64,000 nucleotides of DNA from Deroplatys truncata (Eukaryota; Arthropoda; Insecta; Mantodea; Mantidae): positions 73,604,557-73,668,556 of the forward strand of contig CM060987.1 of the NCBI GenBank assembly GCA_030765065.1, written 5' to 3'. Position numbers and translations under genes: made by a program. The notes beneath the pieces were generated by a model. The model was not told the origin of the DNA and did not search any database. It worked only from the letters and a program-made list of their open reading frames with translations. The stretch's first letter is position 1, and the number at the start of each line of letters is the position of its first letter. Below are positions 11,304-23,342 of this stretch, piece by piece.

Positions 11304-11351
<48 letters not shown>
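11241..11351. repeat. Back-to-back (AAT)n and (ATT)n, hairpin-forming
   Basis: (AAT)n at about 11241-11295 is followed by a short AAAATTAGAAATT spacer and (ATT)n at about 11304-11351. The two arms are reverse complements, so the strand could fold into a hairpin or cruciform of some 45-50 bp per arm. It lies within intron 10746-16776. Confidence 0.9.
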
Positions 11352-11353
<2 letters not shown>

Positions 11354-12054
11354 AAATAAGTGTTGAACATCTTAAACTGAAAATTAAGAATCACATAAAA
11401 CTAATCTTTTGGCAAACCATTATTGAAAATGCACTTGTCTTTTAACAGTCATGCTCTCGGCTGAGCACTTATGATTGTTGTGAAAACAGAAGATAAAACG
11501 TTTTATAGAATGTGACTAAACTGTCATCAATATCTGCAGTGACATAACACTCACGGACAAAATTCTATCCACAGTTTAAAATCTCTCATATTGAGGCACT
11601 GAACCATTGGCAATGTAAAGAATATTTGTTCATAACAAGTTTATAATTTTACTTGTTAATGTAACAACAACAACAACTCTATGATAAACTAAATCAATCT
11701 GTTTTATCACTACTTTCCAGGTCATATTCTGTCGCCTACAAAATCCATTCTTCTGCTTCAAGAGCTTTGGATGCATATTGCTATCCTCTTTCTAGGCAAA
11801 AGGCATTATATTTACTTCATCTATGTTGAACAGAAGTAGAGTTTTTCACTGACAAATTTAGCTTGATTGTTCCAACTTCATCTCTAGTGCAGCATCCTAA
11901 TTTCTACCAAAGTTATCTTGTTAATTGTGTCGCACCTATCAGTGACACCTGCCTGTTGGTGCAGATCATAGATGAACTATCATATAATTATATAATCTGG
12001 CAAGTGTGCTCAATGTTATGTCTAGCAGCAATCCTGAAATTTTGTTATGGGTGA

Positions 12055-12217
12055 AATAAACAATAATATACACACAAACACACCCATATACACACACCCA
12101 TAAGATTCTGGGCATACTGAGAAATTGCCTTTCTTAAAGAAATATTTCTCAAGCCCAGCCAGCTATCGAACCCAGGACCCTTTACACAGCTGGCAGCTGT
12201 TCTACCAACTAAGCTAA
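12055..12217 (-). mobile_element. SINE family S1, second copy (3' truncated)
   Basis: It matches the 4709-4976 SINE over the tRNA-like head and the adjoining body. Shared blocks include ACACACAAACAC, GGGCATACTGAGAAA and TTTCTCAAGCCCAGC. A B-box-like sequence and an A-box-like AGCTTAGTTGGTAGAAC are readable on the minus strand. The (ATC)n tail seen in the first copy is missing here. Confidence 0.7.
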
Positions 12218-12219
12218 AT

Positions 12220-14072
12220 TTCTACCAAATTAAAATTGTTTTTTCTATTGGTATACCAATTTATGAAGAGCCTTTCTTTGTGCAGAAACCCATTATCTCT
12301 GTTGATTGCAATTCAGCGCAACTGCTCTTATCAGTAATTCTGACTTGCCTTCAGACATCTGCATAACAAAGGTCAAGGTTGTGAGAAATTAGGAGGAGAC
12401 CCACTCTCTAGCTATGCCAGATGTAGTAGAATCATGAAAATTACAATTATTCTGCAGAAACTTCAGTTACAAATAATGCAGAATCCATTGATTTTACAAA
12501 CAGAAGAAAAAATCTGTTCAGCTCTGTCCATAGTCTTAAGCATGAATTGGTACTCAAAAGAACTTCAGTACACACAAAAACTTCATCTATCCAGCACTCA
12601 TTAATTCGGACTGACTTTTTTTGTTTTGCCAACTTGCTTTTGCTATTTTGCTTCTCAAATGCAGCATAGTTTTGAAACAATAGGAACCTAGATGCTATTA
12701 TAAATTAGTCTTAGAAATTAGCAGTAGGAAGAATGAAACAATAATGTAGAGGGATTTTGGAAAGAAGTAAAGATGTTATCTGGAGGAGTTCTTTAAAACA
12801 CCAGAATTTAAAGAAATCAGTTGGCTTAAAAGAAAAGGGAATTTTGACTTTCTTCATTTAGTGGAGAGTAAGCAGTGAAAGATAGAAAAAGTTATTAACA
12901 AAGGCAGAGAAGGTGATTCCTGAAAATATCAAAACTTTGGTCTTCCACAAACTCAAATGAAAATACAATACCTGAAGTCATAATTAAAAAACAAAACAAA
13001 AAAAGAAAGAAAGAAAAGAAAAAAGAAAAGAAACTGTGGAAGAAGTAAAGGTGTTCTATTTAAAAAATAATTACATGCACAAAAATAAGTGAAAAATTAT
13101 AAAAGCATTTTAGTCTTTGAGTAACAATTTCAGCAGAAACAAATTAACATTTATACACCTTTTCTGGCATATTGGTTTAAATATTAAATGATTAATGTAA
13201 GTCTTATTAGAGATTATGACAGATGGCAGTTGATCTAAATTTTTTGCTTTCTTCATTTTCTTCTTTAAGTAATTTTGTTGCATTTGTATTTCCCCCCCCC
13301 CCCATAAATTATATTTTACGTTGATACACTGCAAATGAGCTCTCAAGGTGCATACTGCCCTACCTAATATATGTCATACAGTTGTGGCTATGGACACCAT
13401 TACTGATATTGTACCTCACTTCAGCTTTAATTTTCTTTCATTACATGTTTAAACAATACAATTAATTTTGTTTTATTGCATTTCTCTACATTGTTATACA
13501 GAATACCCAACTTAATTGTATTTATTTTCATTGAATTATTAGGCAGTCAAATGGAATTAATTTTGGTATTTTATAGGAATAACTACTCACTGTAATAACC
13601 TGGCTTTTAGTTTAAGTTGTATATATGAATATTTAAGTGCAAACATGTATTTCCTTTAGTCCATATACTGAAAGTTAATACAAGTATGTTTTGAATTTAG
13701 CTGCTATAATTAAATATTACACATATGTGTGATGTGTTTTATTTCCAAGACAGTTCTTTCATACTGAATATGAATACTGAGTGTGAAAGAACTGCCTTGG
13801 GAATAAACTATAACTAGAAAAAGATAATATTATTTGAATGATGAACTAACATAATTTTATTAGAGCTGCCTATTATAACTCACTGTGCATTCTTCTATAG
13901 GACAGCTTTCACCTTAGTGCCAAAATATAAGTTTTCTCATCCACTTGATGGTTGCAAACATCTCTTCTTTCCAAAATACTTTTCTACAAATAATTGAAAG
14001 ATTATATACAATTGTAGTCATACATTTTTTTTTTTTTTTTAATATGCCATAAAGGTCTCCCTAAAGAATTAC
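12220..14072. other. Intron sequence without recognised genes
   Basis: AT-rich intron. It contains A/G-rich simple sequence at 12985-13035, a C-run at about 13291-13303 and a T-run at about 14027-14040, but no coding or RNA feature that I can support. Confidence 0.5.
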
Positions 14073-14076
14073 TTAA

Positions 14077-16569
14077 CCCTCCGTTACACACACTGCAGAA
14101 TGTGAGTCCGTGGTTGTAACTTTCTGTCAACAATGAATTAGAAATTAAAGCTTCGTGTTAGTGACTTTTTCTACCTTCCCCTCATTCCTTAAGGAATCAC
14201 TGGCAATAATTAGAGACAGTCATTATTGTCTGAAATAGCAAATTGGTGAGGTGCGGAGTGTCAGTCCATGTGTGTGCATTCTTGTGAGTCACTTCTGTGA
14301 TCAGTTCTTTTATAATGTATTGCAGGTAAGACACTTTTTTCTTGATAATATACAAAATACAAATAATAATGTTTAGAAAAGTTGTTTATTTCTTTATTTA
14401 GAATATGTATTTACCCTAATTGATATACAATTGTGAACCTTGTCACTGACCAACATTGATTAGGTACTGAAAGAAGCTTTATTTATTCATTTTTATTATT
14501 ATTTTCAGAAGAGTAGATGATGAGCAGCTGTTGAAATGGCTGGACGAAGAGCTTGCTAATGAAGATTGTAGTGATCTAGAGTCAATCTTTGAAAGTGATC
14601 ACAATTCTGAAAGTGAGCAGTCTTTGAATGAAGGTGATACTATAGATAAATTTGAGTTGAATGCTGGGAAGGATTGCATGCAATGGAGTCATCGACCTCT
14701 AATTCAAAATAGGAGAGTAAGACGAGCTCAATATAATATTGCCAAGCATTTACCAGTAGTCATAGGCGAAGCAAAAAACGTCAAGTGTCCAATTGATTCT
14801 TTACAGCTTTTCTTCACACATGACATTTTAGAAGAAATTGTTTGCTATATTAATATTTACATATCTACCATTCATTCTAAATATTCCAAAGAAAGGGATG
14901 CTGCAGACACTAACATTACAGAAATCAAGGCATGTTTAGGACTTCTTTTCTTGGCGGGTGTTCTGCGAACCTCACACACAAATTTACAAGATCTCCTGGG
15001 CTGCAGAAGGTACTGGGGTGGAGTACTTCAGACTTTCAATGGGCGTAAATCGTTTGCATTTCTTGCTGACATGTCTGAGATTTGATGACATCAGAACCAG
15101 ACCTCATCGGAAAGAAACAGACAAATTAGCCGCTGTCCGATTCTTGATCAATGAGTTAAATGAGGACTGCAAGAAACATTACAGTTTATCACAACTAGTT
15201 ACAGTGGATGAAATGCTGGATGCATTCAGGGGCAGATGTGGATTTATATAGTACATTCCATCAAAACCGGCAAAATATGGTATAAAAAGTTTTGCACTTA
15301 AGATGCGAAGATGTATTATACTAGTCATTTAGAAATATATTGTGGAAAACAGGTGGATGGGCCATATTTCTGTGACAACACACCTCATGCTATTGTCAAA
15401 AGAATGGTGAAATGCATATCCAAATCTGGCAGAAATGTAACATGTGATAATTGGTTCACATCAATTCCACTTGCAGTTGACTTGTTGGAAAATGACAAGC
15501 TGACAATGGTTGGAAAAATTCAAAAAATAAATGTGAAACTCCTCCATTTATGACAGTAGCAAAACATCGTCCTCTAGAATCCAGCATTTTTGCATTTAGG
15601 AAGAATATGACACTTGTTTCATATAAGCCTAAAAAAGACAAGGTCGTTCTGGCACTGTCTACTTTACATGATGATGATAGTATTGAAAGTGATTCAGAAA
15701 ACTCCAAGCCAGAAATCATAACTTTTTATAATGAAACCAAATCTGGTGTGGATAAAGTTGATGAGATGAAATGTACATACTCTGTGACAAGAATTACCAG
15801 ATGATGGCCATTTATAATTTTTTCCTCTCTTCTGAATATTGCTGCAATTAATGGATATGTAATTTACAAGAGCAATTCAAACTCAACCATTCCCAGAAAA
15901 GACTATCTAAAAGTTCTTGCCAAGGAATTGTTGCATGATTATTTGACAATAAAGGTCAATCAGATAAATACTCCAATGAACATCAGAACCATATTACGGA
16001 AATTTTGGGATTACCGAAAGCTGAATTTGCTCCTAAAGCTCCACAAGCAACTGTTAGAGGAAGATGCAACTTCTGCAATAGGAAGAAAAACAAGACCAAC
16101 AAGATTTCGTTGCAATCTGTGCATTAAATTTGTGTGCCTGGAACATGTCGCAGCATATCTATGCAGTGAGTGCAGTGAAAATAGCAACCACCATGAATGA
16201 TATACTTGAAATTGATAGTGTTGCCGTAAAGAACCATTTCTCTAAAACATTTTCTGAACTATTTTTCTGAAAATAACTGTTGGTTAATGCATCCATAAAA
16301 CCAGTGAAAAAACAGAATGGACATTAATTTCAGTGATTATAGTAAACATTCTTATTAGTTTAAGGGTAAATTATGACTTAAAATTATTTACTTACACCAT
16401 TGATCCTCAAAGCGAATTCAGTGCTTTAATTATATTATTCAGGTTCAAATATATTATATTTTCTAACCATAACATTAAAATTGTTCCTTAAACTGGTATA
16501 AAATGCAATGCAGACTCATGGTCCACATGCGTGTAATGGAGGTAAAATGATCACGCGTGTAGCAGAGGG
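14077..16569 (+). mobile_element. Full-length piggyBac-type transposon
   Basis: It is flanked by TTAA on both sides (14073-14076 and 16570-16573), the hallmark of piggyBac insertion. The ends are inverted repeats: CCCTCCGTTACACAC on the left and CCCTCTGCTACACGC (reverse complement) on the right. Subterminal GTCCATGTG/GTCCACATG-type repeats occur near both ends. It carries a PGBD-like transposase gene in + orientation, broken by frameshifts and stops. The element sits in the intron about 200 bp upstream of host exon 16777. Confidence 0.92.
14315..16200 (+). pseudogene. piggyBac transposase (PGBD4-like), disrupted
   Basis: The likely start is ATG 14315 in an 11-nt first exon. A 183-nt intron follows (donor CAG|GTAAGA after 14325, acceptor TTTTCAG at 14508) and splices into the acidic N-terminus at 14509. 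The DDE_Tnp_1_7 core keeps all three catalytic Asp regions: VTVDEML (about 15204), CDNWFTSIPLA (about 15445) and KSGVDKVDEM (about 15740). A Cys-rich zinc-binding tail, RCNLC..CSEC, ends near 16200. Reading frames shift about three times, and stops occur at 15249 and 15802. The protein would excise and insert at TTAA, but this copy cannot be made intact. Confidence 0.88.
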
Positions 16570-16776
16570 TTAAATGTACCCTCTCCAGCTGATATTTTGG
16601 TTAATAAAATAAGTAAGGAATTGAGAAATATGTCATTTTATGCATGTAAATTTGATTAGGGATAAATTGATTCCAGTTCAGTTCAGGCTTTACAGAACTA
16701 TTATAAGTAAAAATGAACAAAATACAATTAATAACTAAGGCATTACTTATCTTTGGTGAACAATTTTTGTGTGCAG

Positions 16777-17050
16777 ATCACGGTTAGGGCTTGGTTTGAC
16801 TGGTCTGGGCTCAACACAGGACCTGGGTCTTGATAGCAATGGTGAAACAACAGCAAATGGACTGGGATTGGCTGATCTGTATTATAATTCACGGCCAGAG
16901 CATGCAGGGGACAGAAGTGCTGCAGCAACTTGGTCATATCAACCGCCACCACCACCTGTTATTACCGAGCAGCCTAAACCCTCAACACCTCAGCACTTTC
17001 AGCCTTATGAACGAGGGTATCCAAAGACATTGGAATCTCTTGCAGAAAAG
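16777..17050 (+). CDS. Host gene, internal exon 2 (Gly/Leu- and Pro-rich)
   Basis: Acceptor TTGTGTGCAG at 16776; donor AAAAG|GTGAAT. It enters in phase 2 and exits in phase 0. The peptide begins SRLGLGLTGLGSTQDLGLD and continues through LADLYYNSRPEHAGD and a polyproline patch, YQPPPPPVITEQPKP. It ends YPKTLESLAEK, which looks like a short amphipathic helix continuing into the next exon. The proline patch could bind SH3 or WW domains. No enzyme signature is seen. The frame stays open across the whole exon and joins both neighbours without a stop. Confidence 0.88.
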
Positions 17051-17711
17051 GTGAATCCCTTTAATCAGGATCATAGTTCCATTGCGTGAAAGTGCATGTT
17101 AACCTTAGTAATAGAAGGGCCTTAGCTGGGAATTGCAAACTTCCAGTAGCTATCTGTTCATATCTCAGAATTTTTCACTTTATTTTGATGTCAAATTTTT
17201 GCTGCCAAGGATCATATGTGGAAAACATCCACCAGAATTAAATAAAGCATTCATAAGGTGTAATTCATATAAAGTTTAGCTTTTCAGGATGATATAAGTT
17301 ATAATTCTAATCCACTTAATAAGTAAAATTTCCTTCCATTCTCAATAGTTTTAAAGAACATGAACAAAATGTATCTTTTGAATGTTTTCAAATTGTCTAC
17401 AGCTCTGTACTGATCTGTCACATTCAAATTGCAACAAATTCCAATTAAAGTTTCTAATTGTAGATCGTGCCAGTTGTGAGACCCTGGAAGCATATTCCCA
17501 TAGTTTGGGAGAAGATAAGAACAAAGTGAAACCTTACTTTGGAGCAACTTATACCATCATTCTATTAAATCTGAGTATATGTGACTTTACTCATGTAATA
17601 TTGCATTTAAAAGTATACAAAAGTATTAGTACATATCAAAATATGTACAGAATGGTGAATCGCTTCACTGGTTTAAAAGAGGAACATTTTGCTTTCACTA
17701 GTATCTACCTA
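17051..17711. other. Intron sequence, nothing recognised
   Basis: The open reading frame at 17382-17714 on + lacks similarity that I recognise and has no supporting splice context. Confidence 0.5.
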
Positions 17712-18100
17712 TAGCATGTAGAGAAAGTATTGCATTCTACCCAAAATTTGATACCAAGATGTCCGTAGAAATACACATTTTGAGACTCCCTGATTCCAAA
17801 AAAGCATTTCTAGAAAAAAGGTTCATGTGTGTGTCTGCCTGTCTATCTGAGGAAACGTCACTTATATATCATCCTTGTTATTTAAATTCAGCATCTTCCA
17901 AGGATGTGACTCAAAGATTATTAAGAAAATTTCACCACCCCAAATTACTCTTTACATTGATTTTTCCCCCCCCCCTCAAAATAGCTGTAATGATTTTAAT
18001 TGAACTATTATGTTTTTAAGATATTTGTATGACAAATAAAATGTACTTCATGAACCTTCTGGGAATAGCCTATGAAATCCTCTTGGTTCTGAATGACTTA
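17712..18100 (+). repeat. Repeat family RG, copy B (5' half)
   Basis: It begins with TAGAGAAAGTATTGCATTCTACCC and follows copy A through the ACATTTTGAGACTCCC..TGATTCCAAAAAAGC block, the TGTGTGTCTGCCTGTC region and CTTCTGGGAATAGCC. It then ends against a transposase remnant at about 18100. The 3' half is missing. Divergence from copy A is substantial. Confidence 0.7.
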
Positions 18101-18104
18101 GGTA

Positions 18105-18850
18105 TGAAACATTGTCACAACAATCACACTGTTGGGTGTAGGTTTACCCATCATGTCTTCAAACCATTCCTTAAACACTACTCCATTTATCTCCTCATGG
18201 TAGTCATTGATATGTTTTTATTGAAGCATTAACAAACCTTCTATCAGCACAACCAATTTCACTGCCAACGTAATGATGAGGTATTTTCCTTTGCCTGTTG
18301 GATTTTTCAATCCCTTAGGAAGCCCAGAAAAAAATGCACTTTTCTTGGAGTCCGCTGCAGTGTCAGTCCAAACTTTTGACTGATGTTTACTCAAGTTTCA
18401 TTCAGGTAATACATCATGTGTCCCTCTGCACAATACTGCCTCACAGATCTTAAGTAGAATTTTTCTCCACAACACTATGTCCTCTCGATCAATTATCACA
18501 TTTACTTTGTTTTTTTTTGTAAACTGGAAGCCAATTTCCATGAGAAATTTGTGAAAAATACTTCTTTTAAAATTTGGAAGGCATTACTGTTTACTGCAGA
18601 GAGCATCTTATCTATGGTAAGAGGTCCTTGTTTTAAAACACTTATGCATCTTAAAGCATATGGCACATTTCACAAAGTCATCTACTTTTTCCAAAAACAT
18701 TGCTTGTTGGTTTCCCTTTCATTTCTGGGTTTTCACAATTCCTGTCACCTTAATTTCCTTCCTTGCATTGGAAACAGCATTCACAGACATACTAATTGCT
18801 TCTGATATTAATTTAATGACATCCTTAACAGTAAGGAAATCATAACGCTC
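18105..18850 (-). pseudogene. Degenerate DDE-superfamily transposase
   Basis: The minus-strand frames read, in order, VNAVSNARKEIKVTG, FHKFLMEIGFQFTKKNKVN, REDIVLWRKILLKI, LPE*NLSKHQSKVWTDTAA, GLKNPTGKGKYLIITLA, NDYHEEINGVVFKEWFEDM and TPNSVIVV. The pattern of W-D after H..KVW, GKGK-LIITLA, DYH--IN---F--W, then PNS-IV- is that of an IS630/Tc1-like DDE transposase family widespread in insects. Frameshifts and stops are frequent, and the segment after PNSVIVV (the second catalytic block) is cut off. It abuts RG copy B. Confidence 0.6.
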
Positions 18851-19774
18851 AAACAAAAAGTTGAACACATTTAAAACTATCATTTTTTCACCACTATTAA
18901 GTGCTTTGTTACTTCTATGTTTAATTACTCTGACCTGCTATACACTCAGCCAGGATCACAACATAAACAATACTGCATTAGCATGACCATTTCTTTGCTC
19001 CAGTAAATGATGAAGGAATATCAGTAGCTCCATGACTATGATAATAAACAGAAGCATGGTATGCAGTTCATGAATGGCAGCAGTATAATGAGTTAAAAAA
19101 TGCTGCTTTCTCTTATCCTTGTCAGATTTTTTGGGACATTGTAATGCTATTCACTCTGTTGATTATCCTAATTAATAAGAAATGACTCATTGTATTTGTA
19201 TTCTACATACAAAACATTACATAGGATAAACACCAAAAAATGAAGGTCATAGAAACTCTGACATCCTCCCACCTAATTTTCTGAAATAGAAAATTAGTGG
19301 AACCTGATTACAAGTCCAATCAAAGTGGCGCCTTTACTGATCTTCCACCAGAGTAGCTAATGATTGTTTCTGAATGACAACCTCATGTGCCTCATCATGG
19401 TTGAGAGGATCTGAAACTGATGTAGTCACAGAAACCAAAGTGAAATTGTCCATCTCTTATTTTGGATCATTGTCAAGCTGCCCTCTGATTTCCAATGGAA
19501 ACACACCTTGTAATATGTGAGTTACTGTTCCCCTTATCATTCTCATTGGACAAAGGACATTGTGTTTGAATCAAAACATCCATGCAACCATACAAACAAT
19601 TTGTTTGTATTTGCTGAAATAATGTACAACCAGCTATGGTCTTTGGGCACAACAAATAAGACAGTTACTTTCTTAAGCCTTTTGCTCATCACTTTTTCCT
19701 CAGTGTACATAGAATGGGACTAAGGTCATGAATCATAGCTGTATCTCAATCATGTGGACCCATCCCATCAGCGT
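18851..19774. other. Intron sequence, probably degraded retroelement
   Basis: It lies between a transposase remnant and a BEL/Pao-like fragment. Weak minus-strand similarity to integrase-type sequence may be present, but I cannot support a domain call. Confidence 0.3.
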
Positions 19775-19960
19775 GATATGATGAGATTCTCAATCATACA
19801 TCCTCTAGAAGGAAGGTCTGCAGGATTCAAAAGGCCAGGGATGTGCTTCCACTCAACACCCTGTGGGGGTACTCTTATCCCATTAATCCCATTCCTAACA
19901 AAGATTGACCATCTTCTTCTCGGATCCAGGCAAGCACTGTGCTTGATGTAAATTAAAAGT
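19775..19960 (-). pseudogene. BEL/Pao-like retrotransposon pol fragment
   Basis: The minus strand reads VEWKHIPGLLNPADLPSRGC followed by a short acidic helix and WDGSTWL. W-HIPG--NPADLPSRG..W--GP-WL is the linker between RNase H and integrase in BEL/Pao and related LTR retrotransposons. A stop separates the two parts. No LTRs were found nearby. Confidence 0.6.
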
Positions 19961-20158
19961 CGTCATTATAACAACACAAGTTAGACACAATTAAATAAAG
20001 AAAACTAAGAAGAATTAATTATATATGTTTTGTTACATTGTTTAAATTGAAATTATTGCATGAGGAATATTAGTTACCCTGAAAGGCCATAGTTTAAAAT
20101 TTTGATGGAAATTGACTACCGTTTTTGTAACACATTTCTTTGTACCTGCTCTTTGCAG

Positions 20159-20397
20159 GTCCATGCATTTTACTCAGGTCCTCCCCCTCCCCCCGGTACC
20201 ACATCCATTACATCTACGAGGCGAATGTCAGCAGGGCCACAACCTAGTCCCAGCAGTCTACGGCTACAGCAACAACAGCAACAGCAGTCGCACTACTATG
20301 TACAACAAGGAACTCGTAGAGTTGGAGGTCGGGTTATGCCCCGTTCTGGCAGTGATCAGCACCTGCCTCGTGTGGAATATGATTATTCTGGAACTGG
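20159..20397 (+). CDS. Host gene, internal exon 3 (Pro/Gln-rich)
   Basis: Acceptor CTCTTTGCAG at 20158; donor CTGG|GTATGT. It enters in phase 0 and leaves in phase 2. The peptide starts VHAFYSGPPPPPGTTSITST, continues through a Ser/Pro stretch, a run of seven glutamines, HYYVQQGTRRVGGR and MPRSGSDQHLPRVEYDY. The polyQ is coded by mixed CAA/CAG, not a pure triplet run. Tyr and Ser/Arg sites suggest a phosphorylated scaffold, which is inference only. Confidence 0.88.
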
Positions 20398-20639
20398 GTA
20401 TGTGCCTTAATAATACTTTATTGTGCTTTATTGTGCTAAGAGTTTTACAAATTTGATTGTCTACTGCACTTTGACCCTGGTCACTCATTCAGTAGACAAT
20501 CACTACAGTTTATTTACATTTTACAATTTCTTGTCAATAAATTATCTTGTTTTTTTTTCAGTTTTTTTTCATGTGCCATTTCCACTCGTTTTTCACTTTT
20601 CATTTATTGATTACTTAACCATCACACATTCACTATAAT

Positions 20640-21400
20640 TTTCCATTCAAAGTAAGATACGCTACCTCTTACTTTTCTCTTTCCACTGTCCAAAGCCATT
20701 TATTTTTTACTTTACACAAAAACTGTCCAATGCTTCTAGCGTCCTTGCATATCATTTCAATCATAAGTGTATTTCTACCCTCCTTCAACCACTTCTTGTT
20801 AAAAAATTCTTTTCTCCAATTTTCTGTTCCTTGGCACTTAAATACTATGTCTTCAATGTCTTCATTACCACCACATATCGGACATTGGTTCTGAGGAATA
20901 CCCTGTCTTAGCCCTTTTAGCCTCCATGCTCCGGTTCTTACCCATGCAATAGATTCTCTCTCTTCTTTATTTACTATGTCTATATATTTTTCCCTACCCC
21001 ATTATTTTTCATTGGCCTATAACAAACTAATGAACTCTTTTCGGCAATCTCACTGAACATGATTTGTATTTCTATATCTTTCAGTCTTTTCCTCGCCTTT
21101 TTCCAAAAATGTTTCACGTTATTTTCTCTCCTTCTCCACATATCTCCTAACCCATTTTTCTCCAAAATGTTCCGTAATTTACTTACCCTTCCATCATTCA
21201 TTAAGCTATTCTCTTGGTATTCAATACATTGTCTTAACACATTACTTTTTCCTAGATTTAAAGTTCTGAACCAAAATTTCAAAGCTCTTTCCATTATCTT
21301 CCCCTTATTGCCACCCTGCCCATCTGTAATTGTACCTGTCTTACAATTGACTTCCTTAATAATAACAATAAAGGTCTACACATAAATTCATTGTAATTTA
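20640..21400 (-). pseudogene. LINE reverse transcriptase C-terminal region (LINE C)
   Basis: The minus strand has an open frame 21294-20980 and then more in other frames. It reads ALKFWFRTLNLGKSNVLRQC, DMWRRRENNVKHFWKKARKR, WVRTGAWRLKGLRQGIP, then a zinc-knuckle-like CPICGGNEDIEDIVFKC and WRKEFFNKKW. This is the region after the reverse transcriptase core in R1/Jockey-type LINEs. No catalytic core is present. It is 5' truncated near 21400. Confidence 0.65.
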
Positions 21401-21689
21401 AATGAGAATTTCATTACTAGATTTTATCTGTAAACATTATGATACTCTTCACACCAGTTAAAGGAATGTTTCATCAAAATTTCACTGTTCTGTAGAAATA
21501 ATTTAAAAGCTAAAGTAAGAAAAAATGTTAAGGTAACAATATGAAAAGGTTTAGGTGACATTCTTGTACTCAATGAACCCTTAAAAGGAGTTGGTGTAAT
21601 TTTATGTGGGTGTTCTGAAAAGTTTTGCTTCCCAAGCAATTACTGCAGTAATATGCAATATATAGACATGAAACCATATGAAATTAATC

Positions 21690-22790
21690 ATTGACTCATT
21701 GGCTATCTAGCACAACTGACAGTGTGAATCTACTATGCTGTACTCAGACATGTAGCAGAAACATCATACTGACAGTGGAGGGTTGTGCACCTTTGGATAT
21801 TCATAGAAGAATGAATATTGTCTTCCATGAGTGGATGCAAGTGTGGCAGAAGATGGGCAAGAACTCTGAAAGATAGTAATTCAGGTGCAAGTGAATATAA
21901 TAAATAACAATAGAGAATGACTCATAACAGCCACATATTTACAACATCAAGCATAGGTGGACTAGTTGAATCATGCCAATTGATGTGTCAAGCAAAGAAA
22001 CACCTCCACAGCTACAGGGGTTTCAGAAAAGGTTCATCGCATTATCCATGATTTGTTTGGTTAATGGAAACTATGTGCATGGTAGAACCCAAAAATACTG
22101 CTCCCAAAATGAAACTCCCAGTGGAAACAGGTGAGTCAAGAACTTGATATATTTTGCAAGATGATGACTTCCTCTGCCAGACTGTGGTAATGCATGATGG
22201 GCACACCATTACAACCCAGAGAATAAGTGACAGTTAATGGAGTATAGTCAGAAGGGATAATCAAACCTCTCAAAGTTCAAAGGTTTCTGTAGGCAAAATG
22301 TAGAGGAGTCTTCTGGGATTGGGACAGCATAGTGCACACAGAATTTCTGGAGTGTAGCAATACTTTTGATTCTGTTGTGGGAACTTAACAGAAACTCTGT
22401 GTCAATCTACTGTAGGTTTGGCCTGGAAAAGAAGCAATTCTTCAGCAGAACAATAGTCAATCACATGTGAGTCATTAAACACAAGCTGCACTATAAAATC
22501 TCAAACTTCATGAGATTTTATGCCATCCTAAACTGGACCTTAACACCTTATCACTTATTCCTCTTTTCAAAGTTTAAAGAATGTGATGATCCTAGTAGCA
22601 GCATGTATTGGCGCCAGTAACAGTCTCCTAATTCCCTCACCAATGGAATGCTAAAACTGATTCATCATTAGCACATGTGTGAGGACAGAAATGGCAACTA
22701 GATGGAAAAACAAATCACTGCCTAGCAGAGAACATTCCAAAGTTTAAGCAGATATACAATTCAGGACAGTATTTTACATATTGTTGCAGT
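21690..22790 (+). pseudogene. Highly degenerate mariner transposase
   Basis: On +, GVFWDWDSIVHTEFLEC (about 22313) and ILQQNNSQSHVS (about 22440) match the mariner blocks G-V--D--G-VH-EF and L-QDNA--H. In the second block the catalytic Asp is replaced by Asn. Many stops and frame changes are present and terminal repeats were not found, so this is an old copy. Confidence 0.55.
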
Positions 22791-23342
22791 CATTACCTGG
22801 GAAGCAAATGTTTTCAAAAATATTTCATTAGTTCACTTTCTGGTATTAAAATCATTCCTTAAATTCTTTTTGAAAGAAGTGCAATATAAAACTATTCTGA
22901 GACGAGTTCTGGAATGGAGCTGTAGGAAAATATTTTTATGCAGTGAAATATTCCATTACAAATTAAAAGTTCTAGTTAGGGAACTAGAAATGAAAGAGAA
23001 AAAGAAAAATACACACACAAATAAAATTTCATTTCCCTCATCATATCCGCTTCTACAGTGTAAAGAGAACATGTCTAGCTAGCAAACTGGAGGGTATGAA
23101 TGAATTTCAGATCAAGTGAGTTACCTAAAAATATTTTTTCCTGGATTTCCCTTGTGCTGAAAAGACAAAATAACAGTTAATTCTTAGCTCTTTGGATGTG
23201 GAGTTAATTTGAGTACTATTTAGTTACCATTTCGTTCATTATCTCTATAAATCTCACAGATTTATAAAAATAAGCTGAGATATTATAAGGAAAATTAAAA
23301 GATAAACAGTTAAAATTTATTTTAATGATTTCAAAAGCAATA

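Noticed and set aside
11156..11359. 67-codon frame with poly-Asn and poly-Tyr
   Set aside because: It is a direct translation of the AAT and ATT microsatellites.
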